The notes: a model not told the origin generated them from the sequence alone. DNA of 64,000 nucleotides from Sphingomonas sp. PP-CE-3A-406 (GCF_003688625.1 NZ_RCWY01000003.1:248001-312000), one strand, 5' to 3'. Positions 49,563 to 58,197 are shown, counted from the stretch's first letter. Numbers and translations are program-made.

Positions 49563-51836
49563 TCAGTCGTCTTTTCTCGGCGGGAAGGCGAAGCCCAACG
49601 GTTGGATCGCCGTCGCATCCTGCTTGAGGCGCGCGGCCATCTGTTCGTACTCGCGCTCGGTTTCCGGGGTGATGCTGGCGCGCGACTCCTTCAGGGCGCC
49701 TTCGAAGTCGGCCATCGTCACGTCGGTCGAGTCGATCGAGCGGCGCAACGCCACCAGGCCGGCGCGGCGGACGACGTCCTCGAGATCCGCACCCGAGAAA
49801 CGGTCGGTGCGGTCGGCGAGACGATCAAGGTCGACGTCGGACGCCAGCGGCATCTTCTCGGTCTGGATACCGAGGATGCGGCGGCGGCCGGCCTTGTCGG
49901 GGACGCCGACGTAGACGAGTTCGTCGAACCGGCCGGGGCGCAGCAACGCTGGGTCGATCAGGTTGGGGCGGTTGGTCGCGCCGATCACGACGACCGACTG
50001 CAACTCCTCCAGCCCGTCCATCTCGGCGAGGATTGTGTTGACGACGCGTTCGGTCACCTGCGGCTCGCCCGCGCCTGAACCGCGTGCAGGCACCAGCGAG
50101 TCGAGTTCGTCGATGAAGATCACGCACGGCGCGACCTGGCGTGCGCGCTGGAACAGGCGGGCGATCTGCTGTTCGCTTTCGCCGTACCATTTGCTCAGCA
50201 GGTCGGACGATTTGGTGGCGATGAAGTTCGCCTCCGCCTCGCGCGCGACCGCCTTCGCCAGCAACGTCTTGCCGGTGCCGGGTGGGCCGTAGAGCAGGAA
50301 GCCCTTGGCCGGGCGGATACCGAGGCGGCGGAACGCGTCGGGGTTCTTGAGCGGGAGTTCGACGCCCTCCTTCAGCCGCATCTGCGCATCGTCGAGACCG
50401 CCGACATCCGCCCAGCGCACGGTCGGCGCCTGCACCATGACTTCGCGCATCGCCGAGGGCTGGACGCGCTTGAGCGCCCCCAGGAAATCCTCGCGCGTGA
50501 CCGACAGTTCGTCGAGCACTTCGGGCGGGATCGTCCGCTCCTCCAGGTTGAGCTTGGGCATGATCCGGCGGACCGCCTCGATCGCTGCCTCGCGGGTCAG
50601 CGCGGCAAGATCGGCACCGACGAAGCCGTAGGTGGTGCGCGATAGTTCATCGAGGTCGACACGGTCGCCGAGTGGCATGCCGCGCGTGTGGATGCCGAGG
50701 ATCTCGCGACGGCCACGCTCGTCCGGCACGCCGACCACGATCTCGCGGTCGAACCGGCCCGGACGGCGAAGCGCTTCGTCGATCGCCTCGGGGCGATTGG
50801 TGGCGGCAATCACGACAAGGTTCGCACGCGATTCGATGCCGTCCATCAACGTCAGCAACTGCGCGACAAGACGCTTTTCCGCCTCGCCCGACACCTGGCC
50901 ACGCTTGGGCGCGATCGAATCGATCTCGTCGATGAACACGATAGACGGCGCTGCCTTAGCCGCTTCCTCGAACACTTCGCGGAGGCGTGACTCGGACTCA
51001 CCATAGGCGGAGCCCATGATCTCCGGACCGTTGATCAGGAAGAACTGCGCATCCGATTCGTTGGCGACGGCGCGCGCGAGCCGCGTCTTGCCGGTGCCGG
51101 GAGGGCCATGCAGCAAAACGCCCTTGGGTGGATCGACGCCAAGCCGCTGGAACAGTTCGGGATAGCGAAGCGGCAGCTCGACCATCTCGCGCAACTGGTC
51201 GATCGTCTGCGCCATGCCGCCGATATCGTCATAGGTGACGTCGGCGCGGCGTGCGGCCTGCGGCTCCTCATATTCGGAGCGGAGTTCGATCTCGGTATTC
51301 TCGTCGATGTGCACCACGCCCTTGGGGCTGGCGGCGATCACCGCGAGTCGGATCTCCTGCAATGCATACGCCGGCGCGTTCATGAACTGCTGGACGTTGG
51401 GTGGCATGTTGCCGACGCGCTGGTGCCCCGCGGTCGCGACGATATCGCCCTGGCAGATCGGACGGCCGAGGAAGGTGCGCTTGAGCGCGTTGGTCGAGCC
51501 CTGGAGGCGGAGATTCTGCTGTGCGGGGGCAAAGACGACGCGCGTCGCCGGTTTCGACTCGGCCTTGCGCACCTCGACGAAATCGCCAGAGCCGACGCCG
51601 GCATTGGCACGCTGGAGACCGTCGATGCGAAGGATGTCGAGGCCTTCGTCCTCCGGATACGGGCCAACGGCCCGCGCGGGCGTGTTCTGCTTGCCGAGAA
51701 TCTCGATCACGTCGCCCTCGCCGATGCCGAGCGTCGCCATCAACGCGCGCGGCAAATGCGCCAGGCCGCGGCCGCTGTCCTCGGGACGCGCATTGGCGAC
51801 CTGGATTTTCCGCGTGGGGATTTCGCTATCGGGCAT
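49563..51836 (-). CDS. CDC48-type double AAA+ ATPase
   Basis: A 757-residue AAA+ unfoldase with the layout of archaeal VAT and eukaryotic Cdc48/p97. Residues 1-180 are the N domain (double-psi barrel, 'ANARPEDSGRGLAHLPRALM'). D1 has 'LLHGPPGTGKTRLARAVANE' near residue 242 and 'SIVFIDEIDSIAPKRG'. D2 has 'LLYGPPGTGKTLLAKAVARE' near residue 515 and 'CVIFIDELDSLVPARG', with arginine fingers 'RRPGRFDRE' and 'LRPGRFDEL'. Both Walker pairs are intact. A terminator-like hairpin lies in its leader. Confidence 0.93.
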   Translation of the reverse strand: MPDSEIPTRKIQVANARPEDSGRGLAHLPRALMATLGIGEGDVIEILGKQNTPARAVGPYPEDEGLDILRIDGLQRANAGVGSGDFVEVRKAESKPATRVVFAPAQQNLRLQGSTNALKRTFLGRPICQGDIVATAGHQRVGNMPPNVQQFMNAPAYALQEIRLAVIAASPKGVVHIDENTEIELRSEYEEPQAARRADVTYDDIGGMAQTIDQLREMVELPLRYPELFQRLGVDPPKGVLLHGPPGTGKTRLARAVANESDAQFFLINGPEIMGSAYGESESRLREVFEEAAKAAPSIVFIDEIDSIAPKRGQVSGEAEKRLVAQLLTLMDGIESRANLVVIAATNRPEAIDEALRRPGRFDREIVVGVPDERGRREILGIHTRGMPLGDRVDLDELSRTTYGFVGADLAALTREAAIEAVRRIMPKLNLEERTIPPEVLDELSVTREDFLGALKRVQPSAMREVMVQAPTVRWADVGGLDDAQMRLKEGVELPLKNPDAFRRLGIRPAKGFLLYGPPGTGKTLLAKAVAREAEANFIATKSSDLLSKWYGESEQQIARLFQRARQVAPCVIFIDELDSLVPARGSGAGEPQVTERVVNTILAEMDGLEELQSVVVIGATNRPNLIDPALLRPGRFDELVYVGVPDKAGRRRILGIQTEKMPLASDVDLDRLADRTDRFSGADLEDVVRRAGLVALRRSIDSTDVTMADFEGALKESRASITPETEREYEQMAARLKQDATAIQPLGFAFPPRKDD

Positions 51837-51919
51837 CTCGACTCCTTCGGACTCGAAGGATCAAATGGGGGGTGCATCACGCGGTTTCGAGGACCGGCCC
51901 TGTTCGCGCGTCCGAAACG

Positions 51920-51953
51920 CACAAAAAAAGGGCCGGCCAATGAAGGCCAGCCC
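51920..51953 (-). terminator. Terminator-like hairpin in the CDC48-type gene leader
   Basis: Read on the minus strand, GGGCTGGCC pairs with GGCCGGCCC around TTCATT, followed by seven T residues. It has the form of an intrinsic terminator. It is placed about 84 bp upstream of the ATPase start and oriented to stop transcription before the gene. It could be an attenuator, or the end of a short RNA transcribed from about 52000-52110. Confidence 0.65.
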
Positions 51954-52116
51954 GTGAAAGTTTTTAGGAGAGGATGCCTGAAAGGCGAGGTCTTTTTGCG
52001 GCGAGACGGTTCGTGTTGCAAGTGCGAAGGGATCAGCTACGATTGCGCTAACTGCAATCGTATGGCTGAATGCGTCCAGCGGTCATTGTCACACTCGTCG
52101 AGTCGAAAGAGGGATC

Positions 52117-53001
52117 ATGCGCAGGCTGCCGCCATTGGGGGCTATCGAGGCGTTCGTGCAGGTCGCGCGGCTGGGGTCGATCAAGGCCGCGGCCGAGGAT
52201 CTTGCGCTGTCGGCGCCTGCGCTCAGCCGGCGCGTGCAGAGCCTCGAGCGCTTCATCGCCAAGCCGCTGTTCGCGCGCCGTCATCAGGCAATGGTGCTGA
52301 ACGCGGACGGTGAGCGGCTGCTCGCGCAGATCGCGCCGGTGCTCGACTCGCTTTCGGACGCGGTCGAATCGTTGACCAGCACGACCGAGGTGCTGCGGCT
52401 GCGTCTCGGGATCCTGCCCCTATACGCGTCGCAGAAGCTGTTCCCCAAGCTGGGTGAGTTGCGCACGTCGCACCCCGAGCTGCACCTAGATATCGATACC
52501 GCGGCGCATCTGGTGTCGCGGCTTGGCGATGGGCTCGATGCGGTGATCGCGCTGTCACGCGAGATCGACCCGGCGTTTTACGCGCGGCGGCTCGATCGCA
52601 ACTCGGTGTATGTGATCGGGGCAAGGAGCCTGTTGGAGCGCGCGGATCCGGTCACGCGGCCCGAACAGCTCTCGAGTCTGACGGCGCTGGTGCACCGCGA
52701 CATGACTGACACGTTCACGGCGTGGCGGACGGCGGCGGGGCTCGACGATATCGAGCCGCTGGCGATCGACCATTTCGATTCGGGGGCTTTGATGCTGGAG
52801 GCGGCCGCGCAGGGGCTCGGCGTCGCGTTCATGCATGCGAGCCACTTCGAGGATGCGAACGATCCGCGCCTCGTTCGGCTGTTCGATATCGAGGTGGAGA
52901 GCCCGTACAGCTACTGGTTCGTCTGCCGCCCAAGGGCGCTGCAGACCAAGCCGGTGAAGCTGTTTCACGACTGGCTGATACGGACGGTAGCCGAGGTTTA
53001 G
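52117..53001 (+). CDS. LysR family transcriptional regulator
   Basis: A 294-residue regulator. The N-terminal winged helix is 'PPLGAIEAFVQVARLGSIKA' with recognition helix 'LSAPALSRRVQSLERFI'. The effector domain has 'LRLRLGILPLYASQKLFPKL' and 'AAQGLGVAFMHASHFEDA', as in GcvA-type members. It is divergent from the CDC48-type gene, with 280 bp between them, so it may regulate that gene, its own gene or both. Confidence 0.9.
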   Translation: MRRLPPLGAIEAFVQVARLGSIKAAAEDLALSAPALSRRVQSLERFIAKPLFARRHQAMVLNADGERLLAQIAPVLDSLSDAVESLTSTTEVLRLRLGILPLYASQKLFPKLGELRTSHPELHLDIDTAAHLVSRLGDGLDAVIALSREIDPAFYARRLDRNSVYVIGARSLLERADPVTRPEQLSSLTALVHRDMTDTFTAWRTAAGLDDIEPLAIDHFDSGALMLEAAAQGLGVAFMHASHFEDANDPRLVRLFDIEVESPYSYWFVCRPRALQTKPVKLFHDWLIRTVAEV

Positions 53002-53049
53002 CGACGTCCGTCGTGCCGGTTCCTACTCCGACCCGACATCTACCCAATC

Positions 53050-53144
53050 GTCATCCCCGCGTAGGCGGGGACCCATATGCTCAGGCGTTGGCGATTTTCA
53101 CCGGGAGGCCTGCCAGTATGGCGTCCCGCCTTCGCGGGAATGAC
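53050..53144. repeat. Class D palindromic repeat, copy 1
   Basis: The arms GTCATCCCCGCGTAGGCGGG and CCCGCCTTCGCGGGAATGAC enclose ACCCATATGCTCAG and CCAGTATGG. It shares ends and centre with the copy at 55784. It lies in the 315-bp gap between the converging lysR and cyclophilin genes. The rest of that gap has small GC-rich hairpins (for example CGGAGCTTTGCTCCG at 53251) but no gene. Confidence 0.85.
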
Positions 53145-53316
53145 GGGTGGATATCTGAAAGGGATTCGCACCGAGCGCATTAGGGCGACGGAGTATTTGC
53201 ACCCCCGTCACCCCAACTCAAGCGCGTCGCGGCTAAGCCGCGCCGTCGGACGGAGCTTTGCTCCGCCGGCCGGCCTTGCCTGTCTCCGGCGCAGCTGGGC
53301 TGCACCGGTGCAGTCT

Positions 53317-53775
53317 TCAGGCAGCGCGAGCCTTGACGATCTTGCCTGGCGTCTTTGGCGGCTCGCCCTTGGGCAGTGCGTCGATCAGGTCCATGCCGTC
53401 GGTGACTTCGCCCCAGACGGTGTACTGCTTGTCGAGGAAGCGTGCGTCGTCGAACACGATGAAGAACTGCGAGTTCGCCGTGTCGGGCTGGTTGGTGCGT
53501 GCCATCGAGCAGACGCCGCGGACGTGCGGCTCGGCCGAGAATTCCGCCTTGAGGTTGGGCTTGGTCGAGCCGCCGGTGCCGTCGCCGTTACCCCCGTCAC
53601 CGCCCTGCGCCATGAAGCCCGGGATCACGCGGTGGAACGGCACGCCGTCGTAAAAGCCTTCGTTCGCCAGCTCGGCGATCCGCTCGACATGCTTGGGCGC
53701 CAGATCGGGGCGGAACTTGATCGTGACGTCGCCGCCGTCGAGGGTCAGCGTCAGCGTTTCGGGGGTATCGGACAT
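53317..53775 (-). CDS. Cyclophilin-type peptidylprolyl isomerase
   Basis: A 152-residue cyclophilin. 'FYDGVPFHRVIPGFMAQGGD' carries the catalytic Arg and 'MARTNQPDTANSQFFIVFDD' the QFFI motif. No signal peptide is present, so it acts in the cytoplasm. It contains a short Gly-rich loop 'GDGGNGDGTGGSTKP' typical of alphaproteobacterial members. Monocistronic. Confidence 0.92.
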   Translation of the reverse strand: MSDTPETLTLTLDGGDVTIKFRPDLAPKHVERIAELANEGFYDGVPFHRVIPGFMAQGGDGGNGDGTGGSTKPNLKAEFSAEPHVRGVCSMARTNQPDTANSQFFIVFDDARFLDKQYTVWGEVTDGMDLIDALPKGEPPKTPGKIVKARAA

Positions 53776-53883
53776 TCATCGTCTCCTGAATTGATGCGCG
53801 GCAGATAGGGAGCCGCACTCCGACTGGCAAATGCATGCGCGTCGCGTTAGGGCCCAACCGACCATCTTTTAAGGGAGGCAGCC

Positions 53884-55293
53884 ATGAGCGAACTCGAGCT
53901 TCCCGAGCCCGAAACCGAAACCGCGCCCGAGACGCAACTCGATCGCGACGACCATCTGCGGCCCGAATTCGTCCGGGCCGTGCTCGATGCGGTCGAGGAC
54001 GGCAACGACGAGGCGGCGCGCGCGCTGGTCGAGCCGCTGCACCCGGCCGACATCGCCGATCTGTTCGAGCTGACCCCGCAAGAGGATCGTGCGGCACTCG
54101 CGCGGGCGGTCACCGACCTGCTCGACGGCGACGTGTTCGCGGAGATGAACGATTACGTCCGCGAGGATCTGATCGATGCGCTCGAGCCGCACCAGGTCGC
54201 CGATCTCGCGTCCGAACTCGATACCGACGATGCGGTCGCGATCATCGAGGACATGGACGAGGACGAGCAGCGCGCGGTGTTGCGTGCGCTCGATCCCGAC
54301 GATCGCGCGGCGATCGAGGAGGCGCTGAGCTACGCCGAGGAATCCGCCGGTCGCCTGATGCAGCGCGAGCTGATCGCGGTGCCCGAGCATTGGACGGTCG
54401 GCGACGCGATCGATTACCTGCGCGGCCACGAGGAGCTGACGACCGATTTCTGGGAGATCTTCGTCGTCGATCCCGCGCACAAGCCGATCGGCACCTGTCA
54501 GCTCTCGTGGATGCTGCGCACGCCGCGCGGAATCGCGATCGCCGACGTGATGAAGCGCGAGCAGACGCTGATCCCGGTCGACATGGACCAGGAGGAAGTC
54601 GCGCTGCGCTTCCAGAAATACGCGCTGATCTCGGCGGCGGTGGTCGATCATGGCGGTCGGCTGGTCGGCATGATCACGGTCGACGACATCGTCCACATCA
54701 TTTCGGAAGAGGCGGGCGAGGATACGCTGCGCCTGGCGGGTGCTGGCGACGGCGACATCAACGAGCCGATCCGGCTGACGGTCCGCACGCGGTTCACGTG
54801 GCTGGTGGTCAATCTGGGCACGGCGATGGTCGCATCGTCGGTCGTCGGACTGTTCCAGGGGACGATCGCGAGCTTTGCGCTGCTCGCGGTGCTGATGCCG
54901 ATCGTTTCGGGGATGGGCGGCAATGCCGGCACGCAGACGCTGGCGGTGGTGGTGCGCGCGCTGGCGACCAACCAGCTGACGAGTTCCAACACCGCGCGGA
55001 TGATCGGGCGGGAGTTCCGCATCGCCGCGGCGAACGGCGTGATGCTGGGCGCGCTGATCGGACTCGGGACGTACGTGATCTTCCGCAACACCGACCTGTC
55101 GCTGGTGATCGCCGCGGCGATGCTGGTGAATAATATCACGGCGGGGCTTGGCGGCGTGCTCGTGCCGGTGACGCTCGACAAGTTCCGGATCGATCCGGCG
55201 GTGTCGTCGGCGGTGTTCGTGACGACGATGACCGACACGATGGGGTTCTTCTCGTTCCTCGGGCTGGCGAGTCTTTGGGGTCTGCACGGTTGA
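53884..55293 (+). CDS. mgtE: Magnesium transporter MgtE
   Basis: A 469-residue Mg2+ channel. The acidic N domain is 'DDHLRPEFVRAVLDAVEDGN' and onwards. Two CBS domains cover about residues 150-270 ('DVMKREQTLIPVDMDQEEVA', 'LVGMITVDDIVHIISEEAGE'). The five-helix pore covers residues 295-469 ('VLMPIVSGMGGNAGTQTLAV', 'GVLVPVTLDKFRIDPAVSSA'). The N and CBS domains sense cytosolic Mg2+. The 108-bp upstream region is too short for the known Mg2+ riboswitch. Confidence 0.93.
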   Translation: MSELELPEPETETAPETQLDRDDHLRPEFVRAVLDAVEDGNDEAARALVEPLHPADIADLFELTPQEDRAALARAVTDLLDGDVFAEMNDYVREDLIDALEPHQVADLASELDTDDAVAIIEDMDEDEQRAVLRALDPDDRAAIEEALSYAEESAGRLMQRELIAVPEHWTVGDAIDYLRGHEELTTDFWEIFVVDPAHKPIGTCQLSWMLRTPRGIAIADVMKREQTLIPVDMDQEEVALRFQKYALISAAVVDHGGRLVGMITVDDIVHIISEEAGEDTLRLAGAGDGDINEPIRLTVRTRFTWLVVNLGTAMVASSVVGLFQGTIASFALLAVLMPIVSGMGGNAGTQTLAVVVRALATNQLTSSNTARMIGREFRIAAANGVMLGALIGLGTYVIFRNTDLSLVIAAAMLVNNITAGLGGVLVPVTLDKFRIDPAVSSAVFVTTMTDTMGFFSFLGLASLWGLHG

Positions 55294-55324
55294 TCGGCAG
55301 CGTTTAGCGCCCATTTCCAACGCC

Positions 55325-55729
55325 ATGCCGCTCCACCTCACCAAAGTCGCGTTCGGCGCGGAAAGCGTCGACCATCTTGCCGAGCGGCTCCGGCTGCGCG
55401 GCGAGGAGGGGCCGGTGTTCCTCACCACGCGGTATCTGCCCAAGCGGCACGAGGAGGTCGCGGGTCAGGGTTCGATGTTCTGGATCCTCAAGCACCAGCT
55501 GATCGCCCGCTCGCCGATCCTCGGGTTCGGCGAGGCCGAGGAAGGGCGCGTCGCGATCCATATCGATCCAAAGCTCGTCCTAGTGCAGGCGCGACCCAAG
55601 CGCGCGCATCAAGGGTGGCGGTATCTGGAGGGGGCCGATGCACCGCTCGATCTGGGCGGGGATGCGACCGGGCTCGACGTGATGCCGCCAGCGCTGATGA
55701 CCAAGCTGGCGGAACTGGCGCTTATTTAA
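55325..55729 (+). CDS. DUF1489 family protein
   Basis: A 134-residue cytoplasmic protein of the DUF1489 family, found in alphaproteobacteria: 'LHLTKVAFGAESVDHLAERL', 'VFLTTRYLPKRHEEVAGQGS', 'MFWILKHQLIARSPILGFGE' and 'RAHQGWRYLEGADAP'. Its function is not known. It starts 31 bp after mgtE in the same direction and may share its transcript. Confidence 0.87.
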   Translation: MPLHLTKVAFGAESVDHLAERLRLRGEEGPVFLTTRYLPKRHEEVAGQGSMFWILKHQLIARSPILGFGEAEEGRVAIHIDPKLVLVQARPKRAHQGWRYLEGADAPLDLGGDATGLDVMPPALMTKLAELALI

Positions 55730-55783
55730 GGCGTGGGGCCTAGAACTTGTCGAGGTTCATCCCACCCGACGATAAATTCCATC

Positions 55784-55877
55784 GTCATTCCCGCGCAGGC
55801 GGGGATCCATATCCTCAGAGGATAGCGATCTCAGCGTGAGGTCAGCCAGTATGGGTTCCCGCCTCCGCGGGAATGAT
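55784..55877. repeat. Class D palindromic repeat, copy 2
   Basis: The arms GTCATTCCCGCGCAGGCGGG and CCCGCCTCCGCGGGAATGAT match the copy at 53050, including the CCATAT.CTCAG and CCAGTATGG interior. It lies between the converging DUF1489 and DUF2807 genes. Confidence 0.85.
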
Positions 55878-55993
55878 GATACCTGTTCGGAAGGTATGAG
55901 GGCCGATACCGATAGGGTGACTGGCTCGATCCAGATGCCAATTTCGGTCGGGAGGGGCCGGTGTGGATCGGGCCACAAACGCGCCATCCTCTC

Positions 55994-56719
55994 TCACGGA
56001 GCAGATACTCCTGCCGCCGGCTTACCGCATACCACCGGCCCGCCAGCCGCCGCATCCACCCGGCATTTCGCGTTGCCGGTGATCGTCACCGTTCCCAGCC
56101 CGCTGTTCGTCACCTGTGCCGTATAGCGCGCCGCCGCCTTGACCTCGCCGACCCCGTCGAGATGCACGGTCAGGTCGTTGACCGCCAGCCCGGTGGCATC
56201 GATCGCGCCCGGGCCGCTGGCGATGAGGCGCGCGCGGGCGGCGCGGCCGGCGAGCGTCATCACGCCGGTGCCGATCAGCGTCGCGTTCAGCTGGTCGGTG
56301 TCCGCCGCCGCCAGCGCGAGGCTGCCATTGCCGCTGACCGTCACGTCGAGCTTCATCCCGCGCATCTTCGCGATCGTCAGCCGCCCGCCCGCCGCGACGC
56401 TCGCCGAGACCAGCCCAGGCGTCGAGAGCGTGACGACGATCGGCCCGCCGCCGCCGCTCGCGCCACGCGGTTGCTCGCCCCAGCCGCCGGTGCCCTTGCG
56501 GACCGACAAGGTCGTGCCGTCGACGCGCACCGCCACCCCCTCGTTCACGTTGCCCGCGATCGTCGCGCGCGGCGAACCGATCGTTATGCGCACTTCGAAC
56601 GGGCCCTCCACGCGGATCCGGTCGAAGCTGCCGACCGAGACCGTCCGACGTGCTGCGGGTGCAGGCGCCGCCAACCCCGGTGAGGACAGAAGCAGCAGCG
56701 GCGCGAGCAGATATCTCAT
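55994..56719 (-). CDS. Secreted DUF2807 (head GIN domain) protein
   Basis: A 241-residue protein. Residues 1-18 form a signal peptide ('YLLAPLLLLSSPGLAAP'). The rest is the DUF2807 beta-helix-like fold: 'SVGSFDRIRVEGPFEVRITI', repeated 'VSGNGSLALAAADTDQLNAT' and 'LIGTGVMTLAGRAARARLIA' strands with G-x-G turns, and a C-terminal pair of cysteines ('NAKCRVDAAAGGPVVCGKPA'). The role of the family is unknown; surface or periplasmic location is likely. It is directly downstream of a second DUF2807 gene (37 bp). Confidence 0.82.
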   Translation of the reverse strand: MRYLLAPLLLLSSPGLAAPAPAARRTVSVGSFDRIRVEGPFEVRITIGSPRATIAGNVNEGVAVRVDGTTLSVRKGTGGWGEQPRGASGGGGPIVVTLSTPGLVSASVAAGGRLTIAKMRGMKLDVTVSGNGSLALAAADTDQLNATLIGTGVMTLAGRAARARLIASGPGAIDATGLAVNDLTVHLDGVGEVKAAARYTAQVTNSGLGTVTITGNAKCRVDAAAGGPVVCGKPAAGVSAP

Positions 56720-56756
56720 GCCCGCAACCGTCGCCGCTTCCGTGCCCGTCGGCAAG

Positions 56757-57488
56757 TCAGTTCCCGCAGCGCACCGACCCCGACCCCGTCTTCGAAATGG
56801 TGCACCGCGCCTTCGGGCCAAGATCGACATCGCCCGACCCCGATATGTCGACGATCGCAGGTCCGTCGACGACCGCGCGTACGCTGCCCGAGCCGGGAAT
56901 ATCGATCTTGGCTGACTGGGCCCGGAGCTTCGACGCATCGACATCCCCCGACCCGGCGATCTCGGCGTTCAGGGCGCGGGCGGTGCCGCTGGCGCGCAGC
57001 GCGCCCGAGCCGGTGACGGAGAATCTTGCCTCGTCGACTTGGATCGTCGCAAGGGTCATGTCGCCCGATCCGGCGATAGTCCCCGTGAACGCTTTTCCCT
57101 CGACGCGGTTGACGGCGATGTAGCCCGAACCCGAGATGGTTGCCGCGGTCAGCCGCGGCAGCGTGACGTACACCTTTACCTTTGCGCCCTTGTTCCAGCC
57201 GAAGCTTGCCCCGTTCTTGCGGCCGATGTCGAGCGTCTCGCCGTCGCGGTCGATTTTCAAACGGTCGAGCTGGTCGGAGGGACCTTCGGCGCGGATCGAG
57301 AAGCCGGTGCCGACTCGCACGTCGACATCGTCCGAGCCTTGCAGGTCGATCTGGTCGAACCCCGTGACCTGGTACGTCCGCGTCGTGCCCGAGCCGGACG
57401 CCGCGACACCCGATCCCTCCTTGTCGCCGTCCCAGCTGAACGAGCAGGCCGCGAGAGGAATGATCAGTCCGAGCGCTAGAAAGTTCAT
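56757..57488 (-). CDS. DUF2807 lipoprotein
   Basis: A 243-residue lipoprotein: signal peptide and lipobox 'LALGLIIPLAACSFSWDGD'. The mature part has regular G-S-G-containing strands of DUF2807 ('ATISGSGYIAVNRVEGKAFT', 'TIAGSGDMTLATIQVDEARF', 'SVTGSGALRASGTARALNAE', 'DISGSGDVDLGPKARC'). The Cys pair at the end may form a disulfide. I start at ATG 57488, preceded by AGGAGGATG. A perfect palindrome lies 12 bp upstream of that start. It is paralogous to the next gene. Confidence 0.85.
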   Translation of the reverse strand: MNFLALGLIIPLAACSFSWDGDKEGSGVAASGSGTTRTYQVTGFDQIDLQGSDDVDVRVGTGFSIRAEGPSDQLDRLKIDRDGETLDIGRKNGASFGWNKGAKVKVYVTLPRLTAATISGSGYIAVNRVEGKAFTGTIAGSGDMTLATIQVDEARFSVTGSGALRASGTARALNAEIAGSGDVDASKLRAQSAKIDIPGSGSVRAVVDGPAIVDISGSGDVDLGPKARCTISKTGSGSVRCGN

Positions 57489-57500
57489 CGCATCCTCCTG

Positions 57501-57520
57501 TGTATTATTAGAATAATACA
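57501..57520. promoter_or_regulatory. Perfect 20-bp palindrome, probable operator
   Basis: TGTATTATT and AATAATACA are separated by AG, forming a perfect inverted repeat. It is very AT-rich in a GC-rich genome. It lies 12 bp upstream of the DUF2807 lipoprotein start, just before the AGGAGG. On the gene strand TATTAT could also be a -10 element. Binding by a dimeric regulator (for example PadR-type) is inference. Confidence 0.7.
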
Positions 57521-57608
57521 CCCGATGCGGCACGGTGCAATGGGAAACTTGCCTGGCGGGGGTTCGCGGTACTGCCTGCCGTCATTGGAAGAGGGGAGCG
57601 GCAGAACG

Positions 57609-57638
57609 AAAAAGGGCGGCCCCGCAGGACCGCCCTTT
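57609..57638 (-). terminator. Intrinsic terminator downstream of carD
   Basis: On the minus strand AAAGGGCGG pairs with CCGCCCTTT, followed by a run of T residues. It lies 25 bp after the carD stop. It is oriented for carD and separates it from the DUF2807 pair. Confidence 0.85.
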
Positions 57639-57663
57639 CGCGTTCGGATCGAGTGCGAAGGCG

Positions 57664-58197
57664 TTATGCCGACACCTTGTCCTTGTTGTAGATCGCCGCG
57701 GCGGCGCGGAGGATGTCGAGGATCTTCTCCTGCGCCTTGGGCTCGTCGAGCTCTTCCATCGCCGCCAGTTCGCGCGCGAGGCGGCTGGTCGCGCCTTCGA
57801 AGATCTGACGCTCGGAATAGCTCTGCTCGGGCTGGTCGTCGGCACGGAACAGATCGCGGACCACTTCGGCGATCGACACGAGGTCGCCCGAATTAATCTT
57901 CGCCTCATATTCCTGCGCGCGACGCGACCACATGGTGCGCTTGACCTTGGGCTTGCCCTTGAGCGTGTCCATCGCCTCGCGCATGGTCTTGTCGGACGAC
58001 AGCTTGCGCATGCCGACGCTTTCGGCCTTGTTGGTCGGTACGCGGAGCGTCATGCGCTCCTTCTCGAACCGGAGGACGTAGAGTTCCAGTGTCATGCCGG
58101 CGATTTCCGAGCGCTGGAGCTCGATCACACGGCCGACCCCGTGCTTGGGATAAACGACGAAATCACCGACATCGAAGGACAGTGCCTTGGCAGCCAT
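57664..58197 (-). CDS. CarD family transcriptional regulator
   Basis: A 177-residue CarD/CdnL protein. Residues 6-65 form the RNA-polymerase-interacting Tudor-like domain ('FDVGDFVVYPKHGVGRVIEL', 'MTLELYVLRFEKERMTLRVP'). The C-terminal helices ('QIFEGATSRLARELAAMEEL') form the DNA-binding part. The family stabilises the open promoter complex at rRNA and other promoters. I use ATG 58197; the open reading upstream to 58305 is not family sequence. Confidence 0.93.
   Translation of the reverse strand: MAAKALSFDVGDFVVYPKHGVGRVIELQRSEIAGMTLELYVLRFEKERMTLRVPTNKAESVGMRKLSSDKTMREAMDTLKGKPKVKRTMWSRRAQEYEAKINSGDLVSIAEVVRDLFRADDQPEQSYSERQIFEGATSRLARELAAMEELDEPKAQEKILDILRAAAAIYNKDKVSA

Noticed and set aside
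53776-53883. A Mg2+ riboswitch before mgtE
   Set aside because: The 108-bp gap is too short and shows none of the conserved M-box helices.
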